From: CAWCKS01 sp963796195
GTDB lineage: Bacteria > Pseudomonadota > Alphaproteobacteria > Rhizobiales > Xanthobacteraceae
Reading direction: 5' to 3'
Length of the DNA stretch: 64,000 bases
NCBI GenBank assembly: GCA_963796195.1
Contig: CAWCKS010000009.1
Coordinates: 1-64,000, forward strand
Positions 36,750 through 45,841 of this stretch are shown piece after piece. Below the pieces are notes generated by a model, which worked only from the letters and a program-made list of their open reading frames with translations, ran no database searches and was not told the DNA's origin. The position numbers and the translations under genes were made by a program. Numbering within the stretch: position 1 is the first letter of the stretch; every line of letters starts with the position of its first letter.

Positions 36750-37792
36750 TCACCTTCGGATGATCAATCCCTTCGGCGTGACGACGATCCAGCGGCCGTC
36801 CTGGTAGCGGATGTCCTGGACGCGGCCGACGCCGGGGAGCGGATCGCCTGGATAGACTTCGTAGTAACCATTGCGGCTTGCGACGATCGCATTGCCGCGG
36901 CGGCCGACGGAGGTCAGCACCCAGCCATCGACAACTGGCACTTTCGCGGCAGCCTTGTAGTCGGCTTTCAGGTCGCCCTTCGGCTTCACCTCGCCTGCAC
37001 CGCCTGCAATCGATCCGGTCGTTTCAGGCTGCGCCGGCAGCTGCGCAACCTGTCCTGCGGGCAAGCGCGGCGGCGTCGATTGCGGCATCGGGACATTCGC
37101 CGCGGTGGTCTGCGGCGCGGCCGGCGAGGGAGCAGCCTGCCCCGGCGCGGATGCCGCGGCGATGCGAATCTTGTCCTGCACCTCGGCGATCCGCGCGATC
37201 TTTGAGTTCGCATCGGCCTGAAGTTTTTTCCATCGAACTCGATGCGACCACCAAATCCGTCGAAGCGCTCGCCGATCTTCGCCGAGATCTTCGTCGCATG
37301 GTCGACGTTGACCTTCATCGCCGCAAGCTGGGTCTCGAGTTGCAGCAGAGCGGCCTTGATCACGCCGGTCTCATCGGCCGTCGCCACGGCCGGTGCGCTT
37401 CGCTGCAACACATGAGCGACACCGAGCGTCGCGAGTGCGCCTGACAGCGAACCGATCGCGGCGGCGATCGCAGCAACCGCGACAATGCGCGAGACTTTTC
37501 GGCTGGCCCACTTCGCCCGCGCTTTGAACGCGTCCGCCTGGGCCTCGGCAGCGGCGCGTTCGGCCTCGGCGTTCGCCCGCGCTGGCGAGTAGAGCACGAT
37601 ATTGGCGGGCCTTGAGGTGTCGGACGACGCGTCACGCGGTGTCGCATCGTTCGCGGACGCCGTGGAAGCGGTGCTCTCGTCCGCTTTGGTTTCGCTGGCG
37701 CCTGCCGCCTTTGTCCCATCGGCCTGCACTTCGGCTGCGCGCGCGGACTCCGCCGCGTCAGAAGAATTGGGATTCGTCTGCTGCTCGCTCAT
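36750..37792 (-). pseudogene. Hypothetical single-span membrane protein, frameshifted
   Basis: A protein of about 345 residues starting MSEQQTNPNSSDAAESARAA. A disordered acidic N-terminus is followed by one membrane helix (VSRIVAVAAIAAAIGSLSGA), then a coiled-coil part (LLQLETQLAAMKVNVDHATK). After IEFDGKN one missing base near 37,220 shifts to VQDKIRIAAASAPGQ and the C-terminal domain (GWVLTSVGRRGNAIVASRNG, YYEVYPGDPLPGVGRV). I know such proteins in Bradyrhizobium without a function. Confidence 0.6.
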
Positions 37793-37885
37793 CACTGGTC
37801 TCCCAAATGGATTAACCATTTAGTGACCATGATTGCTTACCAATTGGTTACGAATTGCGTGACGCACGAGGTCACACAGCGCGCT

Positions 37886-37982
37886 TGGCGCTTGCGCCAT
37901 TCGCGCCAACAAAATGCGCTTGTGGCTTGCCGCATTCGCGCCACACAAGATGTGCCTGACGCTTGCGCCATTCACGCCGCGA
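37886..37982. repeat. Three imperfect tandem repeats of about 42 bp
   Basis: Units begin GCGCTTGCGCCATTCGCGCC, TGGCTTGCCGCATTCGCGCC and ACGCTTGCGCCATTCACGCC. They lie at the end of a gene on the minus strand. Confidence 0.45.
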
Positions 37983-38205
37983 GTTCGATCTCCTCGACGA
38001 CGAAGCGCAGTTCCAGACCATCGGGCAGCTTCGCCCAGAATGAATTGGTCGCCGGCTCGAAGCCGGAATCCTCACCGGCGCGTGCAGCGTCGAATTCCGC
38101 GAGCGCCAGAGCATCCTGCTCGAGCTCGAACAGGGGTTGCGTGGGTCGCCGCGCGATCACGGAATTCCTGGCATCGATCTCGATTCGCGTGATCTGGAAC
38201 GGCAT
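37972..38205 (-). CDS. Hypothetical protein, 77 residues
   Basis: A clean frame starting MPFQITRIEIDARNSVIARR with QPLFELEQDALALAEFDAAR and LPDGLELRFVVEEIELAA. It has the balanced composition of a real small protein. No family recognised. Confidence 0.45.
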   Translation of the reverse strand: MPFQITRIEIDARNSVIARRPTQPLFELEQDALALAEFDAARAGEDSGFEPATNSFWAKLPDGLELRFVVEEIELAA

Positions 38206-38625
38206 GGGCGATTTCCTTCGAGAACCCGTACTTCACGCGAAGCGCGATTGCATTCGCAAATGAAGGATCATCATTGCTGCGCGCTGAGGGCAACGCGAGC
38301 ACCTCATGCCGGAATCGTGCGACGGAAATTTGACTTCGCATGATGTTCGCCCGCGCGATCGACTCACAATTTCTTCATCCGTGGTCCCGCGCGTCAGAAT
38401 GTCACGCGCTCTTGTCTCTGGCGATTCGTGATAGCCGGTCGGGCGCGGTAATGCACCGCGCGGCAACTGATCGTGCCGCATCCCCATGGCCAGCGTCAGC
38501 AAAAGCTGCCATCATTCCGATACGACAAATTTCATTGAACTGGTTGACCGGCCGCCAAGACTACTCGACGCGGCAAGATGCCGCTTCCGGAACATCAAGT
38601 CGGTTTCCGCAGGGGAGATTTCGTC
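38206..38625. other. Intergenic stretch without a supported gene
   Basis: About 420 bases. A minus-strand frame from 38,341 (MRSQISVARFRHEVLALPSA) overlaps the gene at 37,972 in another frame and is not convincing. Confidence 0.35.
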
Positions 38626-40248
38626 ATGAGCGCAGGGTTCCCCAGGCTTTTCCTCACCGTCTTCGCAGTCATCGCAGGACTGTCATTGTCGCCGCTCGCA
38701 GCGCAGGCGCAAAATCGCGTCGCGCTGGTGATCGGCCAGTCGGCCTATCAAAAGGTCGTGCAGTTGCCGAATACGGCCAATGACGCGAAGCAAATGACAG
38801 CGCTGCTGACGCAGGCCGGTTTCAATGTGACGACCGCGAGCGATCTGTCACAGACCGCGATGCGACAGGCCATTGCCGAGTTCGCGGCCAAGGTTGCGCA
38901 GAGCGGCCCGCAGACCATCGCGGCGGTGTTCTATGCCGGTCATGGCTTGCAGATCGACGGTGAGAACTTTCTCGTCCCCGTCGACATTGATCCGCAGCGC
39001 GAGAGCGATATTCCGCTCGAAGCCGTGCGCCTCAATGATCTCATGAATACGCTCGGCGCGTTGCCAACGACGATGCGCATCTACATGCTCGATGCCTGTC
39101 GCAACAACCCGTTCCCGTCGATTGCGGGGTCCGCGGGCAAGGGGCTTGCGATGGTCGACACCCGGGCCGGCTCGCAGGGCTCGTTCATCTCGTTCTCGAC
39201 GTCACCCGGTGCCGAGGCCGAAGATGGCGCCGGCGCCGACTCGCCTTACACCACCGCGCTGCTGCAAGTGGCTCATGACGCGGTGCCGATCGAGGAGGCC
39301 TTCAAGCGCGTCCGCGTCGCAGTCGCCCATGATACCGATGGGCGTCAGATCCCGTGGGAGAGCTCGTCGCTGACCACGGATTTCCACTTCTTCGGCGATT
39401 CCGGCCAGTCCATGCCGGCGGCCGGCAGCGCGACGCCTTCGGCAGGTTCCTCGACGCCGCGCGCTGCCGCGCCCACCCGCTCGATCGACGACTGGAAGAA
39501 GGAACTGACCGGCAAGGACATCAAGACGGCGTACGATCTCGTGATCGCGGACGATACGGTGCCCGCCTATGAAGCGTTCGTACAGCTGTTCGACGCGCCG
39601 CCCTATGGACCTCGCGTAAAGGTGTTTGTCGAGCGGCGGAAGGAGATGATCGCCTGGAACAATGCGGTGCTCGTCAACACCGCGGCGAGCTTCCAGGATT
39701 TCCTGGTTGCCTATCCGAAGAGCGATCTTGCAGCGACCGCTTTCAAGTTACTCGACCGCGTGCGCAATCGCTCGCTCCTTGCGAATGCGGCGCTGCCGGT
39801 TGGTGCTGGCGTTGCCGCGCTTGCGCCGTCGGGCAGCGGCGGAGGCGGCGGCAACAACGCGCCGAGCCCGACCAACACGCCGCAGCCGACCAACGCATCG
39901 ACTGCACCGACCTGCACCTGCACGCCCGCCACTGTTCCGATCAACATCCCCGTCATCAAGAAGCCGAAGGATGACGACACACCGAAGAAGAAGCGTGCCG
40001 ATACCCCGCGCGGGCCAAAGGCCCCGACCGACTCCGACATCGCGCAATCAGGCCGGCCGGCCGGGCCGCAGGGGCCGCCGCCGGGCGCGATCATGGAAGG
40101 CGTCGGTATTGGTGTAGGAATCGGTATGGGTATTGGCGGCGGCATGCGCGGTGGCGGCGGTATGCGCGAACCTGGTCCGATGCGTGAACCTGGTCCGATG
40201 GGCGGCAATGGCTATCATCCGCAAGGCGTCACGACCTACGGCAGGTAA
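38626..40248 (+). CDS. Secreted caspase-like (C14) peptidase
   Basis: An intact 540-residue protein. A signal peptide (LFLTVFAVIAGLSLSPLAAQ, then AQ) precedes a caspase-like domain at about residues 30-260 with RVALVIGQSAY at the start, the catalytic His in AVFYAGHG and the catalytic Cys in YMLDACRNNP. A helical linker follows, then a Pro/Gly/Thr-rich C-terminus (GVGIGVGIGMGIGGG). It is likely a periplasmic or secreted orthocaspase-type hydrolase; its target is unknown. A terminator lies 16 bases after the stop. Confidence 0.82.
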   Translation: MSAGFPRLFLTVFAVIAGLSLSPLAAQAQNRVALVIGQSAYQKVVQLPNTANDAKQMTALLTQAGFNVTTASDLSQTAMRQAIAEFAAKVAQSGPQTIAAVFYAGHGLQIDGENFLVPVDIDPQRESDIPLEAVRLNDLMNTLGALPTTMRIYMLDACRNNPFPSIAGSAGKGLAMVDTRAGSQGSFISFSTSPGAEAEDGAGADSPYTTALLQVAHDAVPIEEAFKRVRVAVAHDTDGRQIPWESSSLTTDFHFFGDSGQSMPAAGSATPSAGSSTPRAAAPTRSIDDWKKELTGKDIKTAYDLVIADDTVPAYEAFVQLFDAPPYGPRVKVFVERRKEMIAWNNAVLVNTAASFQDFLVAYPKSDLAATAFKLLDRVRNRSLLANAALPVGAGVAALAPSGSGGGGGNNAPSPTNTPQPTNASTAPTCTCTPATVPINIPVIKKPKDDDTPKKKRADTPRGPKAPTDSDIAQSGRPAGPQGPPPGAIMEGVGIGVGIGMGIGGGMRGGGGMREPGPMREPGPMGGNGYHPQGVTTYGR

Positions 40249-40264
40249 GCCGGTCCAAAACGAG

Positions 40265-40292
40265 AAATGGCCGGCGCGGGGCCGGCCATTTC
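40265..40292. terminator. Hairpin after the caspase-like gene
   Basis: AAATGGCCGGC pairs with GCCGGCCATTT around a six-base loop. It could serve both strands. Confidence 0.55.
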
Positions 40293-40386
40293 GCAACTCA
40301 ACTCACTAACGTAACGTCAAGCAACTCTACGCGACGCTCACAGATACGCCGGCGCGCGCCCCGTGAGGACGCGCGCAAGAGCTAAA

Positions 40387-41088
40387 TTAATGCCAGCCGA
40401 ACCGGTAATTCACGCCGACCTTGACGGTGTGCTCGTCGTCGCGGAAATGGTTGCCAACCAGCGCCGGCGGACCTGCCGCGAAGGTGGTGTTGCCGAAGTT
40501 GTAATACTGATACTCGCCCTTCACCGACCAGTTCGGCGCGAACATGTATTCGAGGCCGCCGCCGACGGTCCAGCCGCTCTTGCTGTTGCCCGTGGCGGTA
40601 AACGGTGCCGGCACTCCGGCGACAGCGACACCAAGGGTCTTGTCGGCGAAGGCGTAACCGCCCTTGGCGTAGATCAGGCCTGGACCCCAGGTCCAGCCGA
40701 TGCGCGCCGTTGCCGAGCCGAGGCCACGGGTGTTCTGCGTTGCGAGGCCGGCGCCCGGAAATGCGAAGCCGCCGTTATTGTTGTTGGCGAGCCAGCTGTA
40801 TTGTCCTTCGAGCCCGACCACCCAATTCGGATTGAACTGATAATCGGCGCCGGCCTGGATACCGCCGAGGAAACGGCCGTCGTTTGATTGCAGCGTGTTG
40901 TTGCCGGCCCATGCGCCGCCGACGTGGCCGCCGACGTAGAATCCCGTCCAGTTGTAGACGGCCGCGAGCGGCGCAGGTGCCGGCGGCGCCTTGTAGGAGC
41001 GCGCGGTCATGTCCGCAGCCGTAGCCGGCGCTGCAAGCACGACGACGCTCGCCGACACCAGCAGGAATGTCTTGATTGCAGCACTCAT
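40387..41088 (-). CDS. Outer-membrane beta-barrel protein, Omp25/31 type
   Basis: An intact 233-residue protein. A signal peptide (MSAAIKTFLLVSASVVVLAA) is followed by repeated beta-strand-like segments, starting YNWTGFYVGGHVGGAWAGNN and ending in HTVKVGVNYRFGWH. This is the usual pattern of small rhizobial surface proteins with an 8-strand barrel. It is probably an abundant outer-membrane protein. Confidence 0.82.
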   Translation of the reverse strand: MSAAIKTFLLVSASVVVLAAPATAADMTARSYKAPPAPAPLAAVYNWTGFYVGGHVGGAWAGNNTLQSNDGRFLGGIQAGADYQFNPNWVVGLEGQYSWLANNNNGGFAFPGAGLATQNTRGLGSATARIGWTWGPGLIYAKGGYAFADKTLGVAVAGVPAPFTATGNSKSGWTVGGGLEYMFAPNWSVKGEYQYYNFGNTTFAAGPPALVGNHFRDDEHTVKVGVNYRFGWH

Positions 41089-41410
41089 GACGGTCCCCGA
41101 CTTCAGAAACGCCTGTAATCAGACAGGCGCGGCGCCTAACGCCAGACCAACGTCGCCCGAAGACTTTGGTTTCATCGTTGCGACCGTATGGCGATATCCG
41201 ATCGCAACTGTGACGGCCATGATCACGCCGCTTCAAGCTCCCGTGATGGTTACTGGAACTTGGTCAATTCTGTTAGTCGATCCGGCTACCTCCGAGGTTC
41301 AGCCCGGTTCCATTGGCGCCCTCCAGAAGGCCCTTCGTTAAGGATGCGCTTGGCTAGGATGGGTGTATCTGCGCTGAATGCATTACCAATTCGCGGCCCC
41401 GACCATCGCC

Positions 41411-42598
41411 ATGACCGCTTCCCTTGCTCGTTTTGCTGCACTTGCCACCGTGGCCTGCGCGCTGGTCGCAGTTGCTGAGCCTGTGTCGCTCAGCCTGGCC
41501 GCGCCCCCGGCCAGATCGGTGCAGGCGGCGACGACTGCCGCGATCGCCGAATATCACCGCAAGTTGAAAGAGTATCTTGCGGCGCGGGAGGCGTTCGAAG
41601 CCGAGGCGGCTGCCTATTGGGATTCGATTTCGGCCAAGCGGCGGATCCGCAACGCCAAGCGGCGCGACCGCGAGCAGGTCGTGCTCGATGATTACGTGTT
41701 GACGCAGCCGCCGGTCTACTCTGGTCCAAAGCGTCCCGTCAGCCCGGTGCCGCAAGAGGAACCGGAGCGGCCGCGCAAGCCGCCGCGGCCGATTCCGGTT
41801 GTCGCCGATCTCCTGCGCGCAGCCGCTGAGCAATTCCAGTTTGCGCCAGAACGCGCCGCCGAGCTTGCCTTCAAGCGCGCCTATGCAAGCTTCGCCAAGG
41901 CCGAGGGCCTGACGCGCGAGCAGGCGGTGCGCGTCTACGCCTTCGAGACCGGCGGCATCGGCAATTATGATGCGCAGTCTGGCTTGATCCGTCGCCCCGG
42001 CGGCCGCCCGATCTCGAGCGCAATCGGCTACAACCAGCTCCTGACCACCAACAGCATCGAGCTGGTCGCCGAGCAGGGCCACCGTTTCCTCGAGGCGCTG
42101 ACTGCAAAGGCGGCGCGGTCGTCAGGTGCGCAGCGCAAGGCGCTCGAGCAGAAGATCCTTGTGATGAAGCGCATGGTCGCGTTCTGCCGCTCGGTGCCGG
42201 ACGACTGGTCGGAGCATGACAAGCTCGCCGACACCGCGCAGGGTTGGGCGGTTCATGCCATGGTGCTCGATATCGACGTCGGCCCGATGCTGCAGACCCA
42301 CAAGCTCCTGACGTCGGTGTTGTTCGCGCAGCAGAAGGGCTATGAGGCGCCACTCACCGCCGCCGAGCTCGAGATGATGAATTTGACCGGCGACGGCACC
42401 GGGCTCGATATGGTGACGATGCCTTTGGCCATGCGCGAGCAGGTGCCGACTTCGAACTTCTTCCAGCGTTCCGGTTACGAGCGCAATCCGGTGGCGAGCC
42501 GCAACAACACCGTGGCGAAGCTGCTTGCGGTCACCGATGCGTGGATGGATTCCGGCGTGCAGGCGCAGGGCGCGCGCGATCTCGCGGCGGTATTTTGA
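41411..42598 (+). CDS. Hypothetical secreted protein with a lysozyme-like region
   Basis: A protein of about 395 residues. It has a signal-like N-terminus (MTASLARFAALATVACALVA), a charged linker and a C-terminal region with YAFETGGIGNYDAQSGLIRR and SAIGYNQLLTTNS, reminiscent of the E-T-G and S-A-(I/Y)GYNQ features of lytic transglycosylases. Cell-wall action is inferred, not shown. An ATG at 41,378 is an alternative start. Confidence 0.55.
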   Translation: MTASLARFAALATVACALVAVAEPVSLSLAAPPARSVQAATTAAIAEYHRKLKEYLAAREAFEAEAAAYWDSISAKRRIRNAKRRDREQVVLDDYVLTQPPVYSGPKRPVSPVPQEEPERPRKPPRPIPVVADLLRAAAEQFQFAPERAAELAFKRAYASFAKAEGLTREQAVRVYAFETGGIGNYDAQSGLIRRPGGRPISSAIGYNQLLTTNSIELVAEQGHRFLEALTAKAARSSGAQRKALEQKILVMKRMVAFCRSVPDDWSEHDKLADTAQGWAVHAMVLDIDVGPMLQTHKLLTSVLFAQQKGYEAPLTAAELEMMNLTGDGTGLDMVTMPLAMREQVPTSNFFQRSGYERNPVASRNNTVAKLLAVTDAWMDSGVQAQGARDLAAVF

Positions 42599-42610
42599 CT
42601 GCGCAATAAC

Positions 42611-42638
42611 AAAGGGCCGGCGCTTAAGGCCGGCCCTT
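42611..42638. terminator. Rho-independent terminator
   Basis: AAGGGCCGGC pairs with GCCGGCCCTT around GCTTAAG, followed by GCTGTCTTCT. It ends the gene at 41,411. Confidence 0.55.
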
Positions 42639-42660
42639 GCTGTCTTCTCAAACTCGATCG

Positions 42661-42714
42661 TCAGAAGCGGTAGTTGAAGCCGACGCGGAAGATATGATCC
42701 CAGGTTGTGGTGAA
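42661..42714 (-). pseudogene. 3' end of an outer-membrane protein gene
   Basis: The frame FTTTWDHIFRVGFNYRF plus stop is the typical last beta-strand of an Omp25/31-type protein, ending in Phe. Nothing of the rest remains upstream, where the Lrp gene begins. A deletion has probably removed it. Confidence 0.5.
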
Positions 42715-42798
42715 CCTAAAACTTGGGTGGCGGTGCGCCGGCGACGCCGTGTAACAACGGCGTGGGGACCGGCAGAATTGATTGAGGGCGGACACGGC

Positions 42799-43254
42799 GT
42801 GGACAAACTGGACGACATCGACCGCAAGCTGCTGACGCTGCTTCAGGACAATGATCGCCTCGGGCTTGCCGAACTCGGCAAGGCCGTGGGCTCGGCACCA
42901 TCCACCGTCAATGACCGGATCAAGCGGCTGGTGCGCAACGGCGTGGTCACTGGCTTCCACGCCCGCGTCGCCGCCGAGCTGGTCGGCCTTGAGCTGCTGG
43001 CCTTCATCCTGGTGGCGTGGAGCGATCCCAAGGTCGAGCAGAAATTCCTCGACAGGATCCAGAAGACGCCGAACGTGCTGGAATGCCATCACGTCACCGG
43101 CGCGTGGAATTACCTGCTCAAGGTGCGCGTCAAGAACACGCGCGAGCTCGAAACGCTGCTCGCAAGCACGGTCAAGGCCGTGTCAGGCGTGCAGCGCACC
43201 GACACTATGATCGCGCTGTCGTCGGTCAAGGAAGGCTGGTCGGTGCCGGTCTAA
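42799..43254 (+). CDS. Lrp/AsnC-family transcriptional regulator
   Basis: A 151-residue protein from a GTG at 42,799 (MDKLDDIDRKLLTLLQDNDR). The helix-turn-helix covers about residues 5-55 (LAELGKAVGSAPSTVNDRIK) and the RAM ligand-binding domain follows (LVGLELLAFILVAWSDPKVE, HHVTGAWNYLLKVRVKNTRE). It probably controls amino acid metabolism or transport. The gene is followed by the convergent dioxygenase gene. Confidence 0.85.
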   Translation: MDKLDDIDRKLLTLLQDNDRLGLAELGKAVGSAPSTVNDRIKRLVRNGVVTGFHARVAAELVGLELLAFILVAWSDPKVEQKFLDRIQKTPNVLECHHVTGAWNYLLKVRVKNTRELETLLASTVKAVSGVQRTDTMIALSSVKEGWSVPV

Positions 43255-43295
43255 CCGTCGCCCTCGCCTGCGCGAGGACGACGAGCTCCTGTGCG

Positions 43296-44132
43296 TCAAG
43301 CTCGATAGAACGGCTTGTCGCCACACACCGTGACGCGATGCGCGTAGCGGCGGTTCGGCCAGTAATCGAACATCGCCTGGTGTTGCGCGCTTCGATTGTC
43401 CCAGAACGCGATCGAGTGCTTCTGCCACTTGAACCGGCAGTGAAACTCCGGCGTCTCGACGTGGCGGAACAGCATCTCCAGCAGCGCGTCGCTCTCGTGG
43501 CGCTTGAGCTGGACGATCTTCGTGGTGAAGCCGCGGTTGACGAACAACAGCTTGCGACCGGTGACCGGATGGGTGCGCACCACCGGGTGCTCGCTTTGCG
43601 GAAACGCCTGGTCGGCGCCATCGCCACGCTTGCGGTGGGTGTGCGCCTTCGAGCTGTCGTGGATCGCGGTCAGCCCTTCGAGGTAGCGCTTCATCGAGTC
43701 CGACAGCGACTCGAACGCGGCATACATGTTGGCGAACATGGTGTCGCCGCCGCCATTGGCGGCCGGCTCGTGCATGTAGAGGATCGAGCCCATCGGCGGC
43801 TCGGCATCGCACGACACGTCCGAATGCCACTCTTCGCCGGCGACGTGCTTTGAATTCTCATCCGCCTTGATCACGAGAATTTCGGGGTGGTCTTCGACCA
43901 GCTTCGGCGCATTGGGATGAATGTGCAGCTTGCCGAAGCGGCGGCCGAAATCCTTGTGCTGGTCGACGGTGAGGTTCTGGTCGCGAAAGAAGATCACGAG
44001 GTTGTCCATCAGGGCATCGTGCACTTCCTGGAATTGCTGGTTGCCGAGCGGTCGCGACAGGTCGATGCCGTGGATTTCGGCGCCGATGGTCGGCGTCAGC
44101 TTGCGCACGTCGATGGTCTGGTAGCTGGTCAT
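43296..44132 (-). CDS. TauD/TfdA-family Fe(II)/2-oxoglutarate dioxygenase
   Basis: An intact 278-residue protein. Iron ligands are predicted in EWHSDVS (His 103 and Asp 105) and in RSAQHQAMFDYW (second His); the 2-oxoglutarate-binding Arg lies in RRYAHRVTV. Family members oxidise taurine, sulfonates, chlorinated phenoxyacids or related compounds; the substrate cannot be told from sequence by eye. It diverges from an IclR-type regulator gene, and the palindrome between them suggests control by it. Confidence 0.84.
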   Translation of the reverse strand: MTSYQTIDVRKLTPTIGAEIHGIDLSRPLGNQQFQEVHDALMDNLVIFFRDQNLTVDQHKDFGRRFGKLHIHPNAPKLVEDHPEILVIKADENSKHVAGEEWHSDVSCDAEPPMGSILYMHEPAANGGGDTMFANMYAAFESLSDSMKRYLEGLTAIHDSSKAHTHRKRGDGADQAFPQSEHPVVRTHPVTGRKLLFVNRGFTTKIVQLKRHESDALLEMLFRHVETPEFHCRFKWQKHSIAFWDNRSAQHQAMFDYWPNRRYAHRVTVCGDKPFYRA

Positions 44133-44222
44133 GGTTTCCTCGGGCAGTTCGGATCATGGGCTTGTTGTTGGCGCGAACTCTAGACGCATCGCTTCCGTCA
44201 GGCCGCGAAAGAATCGACAAAA

Positions 44223-44235
44223 TCCGTATTACGGA
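44223..44235. promoter_or_regulatory. Palindromic operator between dioxygenase and IclR regulator genes
   Basis: TCCGTATTACGGA is a perfect palindrome (TCCGTA-T-TACGGA) in the 139-base divergent intergenic region. Sites of the form TTCCG-N-CGGAA are common for IclR proteins. Confidence 0.5.
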
Positions 44236-44271
44236 ATAGGCTGAACGGCCTCGTGTCCCGTGGTGCCCGCC

Positions 44272-45057
44272 ATGTCGCTGTCTTCACCTCGCCCCATCGA
44301 GCCGGTCGAACGCGCCTTTGCGGTGCTGGAGAGCCTGAACCGTGTCCGCACTGGGACGCTGACCGAGATTAGCGAAGCGACCGCGCTGCCGAAACCGACC
44401 ACGGCGCGGCTGCTCGAAACGCTGATCGCGCTCGGCTATGTCACGCGGGTCTCGCGCAAGATCGGCTACCGCATCACCGATCGCGTGCTCGCGCTCGCCG
44501 CGGGCGTCCGCTACATCGACCGTCTGGTGCACGCGGCGGCGCCCGAGATGAGCGCGTTTACCGCGCAGACCGGCTGGCCTGTTTATCTCGGCACCATCAG
44601 CGACGCCATCGTCCTGATCCGCCATTCGACGGCCGAGCAAAGCCCGATGTCGTTCGAGACCGTCGGCTACGATCGCAAGTTTCAGATTTATGAAAGCGCG
44701 CTCGGTCTTGCCTATCTCGCGTTCTGCAGCATCGACGAACGGCGCACGATTATCTCCGCGATCCGGTTGACTGATGGGGTGACACCATTGTCGGTGCAGC
44801 GGCTGCGTGGCCTCGAACTCGAGCTTGAGCGTATCCGCGCGCGCGGCTACGCCTTCACGCGCTCCGGCAGGTCGCGGCGGGTCAACGGCCTCGGCGTGCC
44901 GATCGGACGGGGCGAGCAGGTTTTGGGCGCTTTGACGCTGCGCTATCCGAAGCGCGCGATGAGCGAGGATCAGGCCGCGTCGCGTTACGCCGGGCCGCTC
45001 GCCGAAGTTGCGGACCGCATCGCGCAAGCAGCGTTTGCCGAGCGCGTGGGTGCCTGA
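44272..45057 (+). CDS. IclR-family transcriptional regulator
   Basis: A 261-residue protein from the ATG at 44,272. An N-terminal winged helix (RAFAVLESLNRVRTGTLTEI, TALPKPTTARLLETLIALGY) is followed by the IclR effector domain (GWPVYLGTISDAIVLIRHST, ending in PLAEVADRIAQAAFAE). It probably regulates the divergent TauD-type gene in response to a related compound. A GTG at 44,260 is an alternative start. Confidence 0.84.
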   Translation: MSLSSPRPIEPVERAFAVLESLNRVRTGTLTEISEATALPKPTTARLLETLIALGYVTRVSRKIGYRITDRVLALAAGVRYIDRLVHAAAPEMSAFTAQTGWPVYLGTISDAIVLIRHSTAEQSPMSFETVGYDRKFQIYESALGLAYLAFCSIDERRTIISAIRLTDGVTPLSVQRLRGLELELERIRARGYAFTRSGRSRRVNGLGVPIGRGEQVLGALTLRYPKRAMSEDQAASRYAGPLAEVADRIAQAAFAERVGA

Positions 45058-45415
45058 AAATTAAGCCACGGTGACCCCGTCACCATGCTGACAGAACTGG
45101 CAACTAGTCCTCAAGGCTTCACCGACCCCTACTGTCGAATTCTGGCAGTGCCATTCGTCTTATTGGCGTCAACGAATTCTTGAAGCCAAATGGAGCACGC
45201 CATGCAGTTCTTCACCCTCATCCCCTATACGATCCTGTCGATCAGATTTTTTCTTCTGCTGTGTCGAATCCCGGACCGCTCGCTCGACTCGTTGCTGAGC
45301 TAGCGCAAGTTCCGACCAAACAGCCGGGCATGCGCAAGCCGAAAATCTGGCGTGCCCGCCGATGCCGCTTCATCGGAATGCGCGCTAGAATGACTGCAAC
45401 CAATGGAGCACTAAA
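45058..45415. other. Intergenic stretch before the YCII gene
   Basis: About 360 bases. A 33-residue frame starting MQFFTLIPYTILSIRFFLLL lies at about 45,202 and has the same GGAGCAC leader as the next gene, but it has no family resemblance. It is not called. Confidence 0.35.
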
Positions 45416-45772
45416 ATGCAGTACCTTCTGCTGATCTATAACAACGAAGCCGAATATGCCGCCCGCCCGCAGGCCGAAGTCGCCCAGACGATGGCCGAGT
45501 ACGGCGCCTTCACTCAGGGCATCGTCCAGAACGGTAACTTCAAGGGCGGCGAGCGCCTGCGTCCGGTGTCGGCGGCGACCACGGTTCGCGTGCGCAACGG
45601 CAAGACCATGACCACCGATGGCCCGTTCGCCGAAACCCGCGAACAGCTCGGCGGCTACTACATGATCGAGGCGAAGAATCTCGACGAGGCCACCGCGATC
45701 GCGGCGAAGATTCCCGGCGCGCGCTACGGCTCGGTCGAGGTGCGGCCGATCTGGTTGATGGGCGAGCAATAA
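45416..45772 (+). CDS. YCII/DGPF-family protein
   Basis: An intact 118-residue protein with MQYLLLIYNNEAEYAARPQA at the start and the family signature TDGPFAETREQLGGYYMIEA. These proteins have a ferredoxin-like fold of unknown function and are found beside ECF42 sigma factor genes. Here an ECF sigma gene follows 70 bases later on the same strand, which supports that link. Confidence 0.85.
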   Translation: MQYLLLIYNNEAEYAARPQAEVAQTMAEYGAFTQGIVQNGNFKGGERLRPVSAATTVRVRNGKTMTTDGPFAETREQLGGYYMIEAKNLDEATAIAAKIPGARYGSVEVRPIWLMGEQ

Positions 45773-45841
45773 ATCAGGGCATCCCGAACAGCATGCCCTC
45801 GGGCTTGACCCGAGGGTGGACACCGGTTTTCGGATCAGGTC

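Noticed and set aside
37886..37982. CRISPR-like array
   Set aside because: Only three imperfect units directly next to each other, without spacers.
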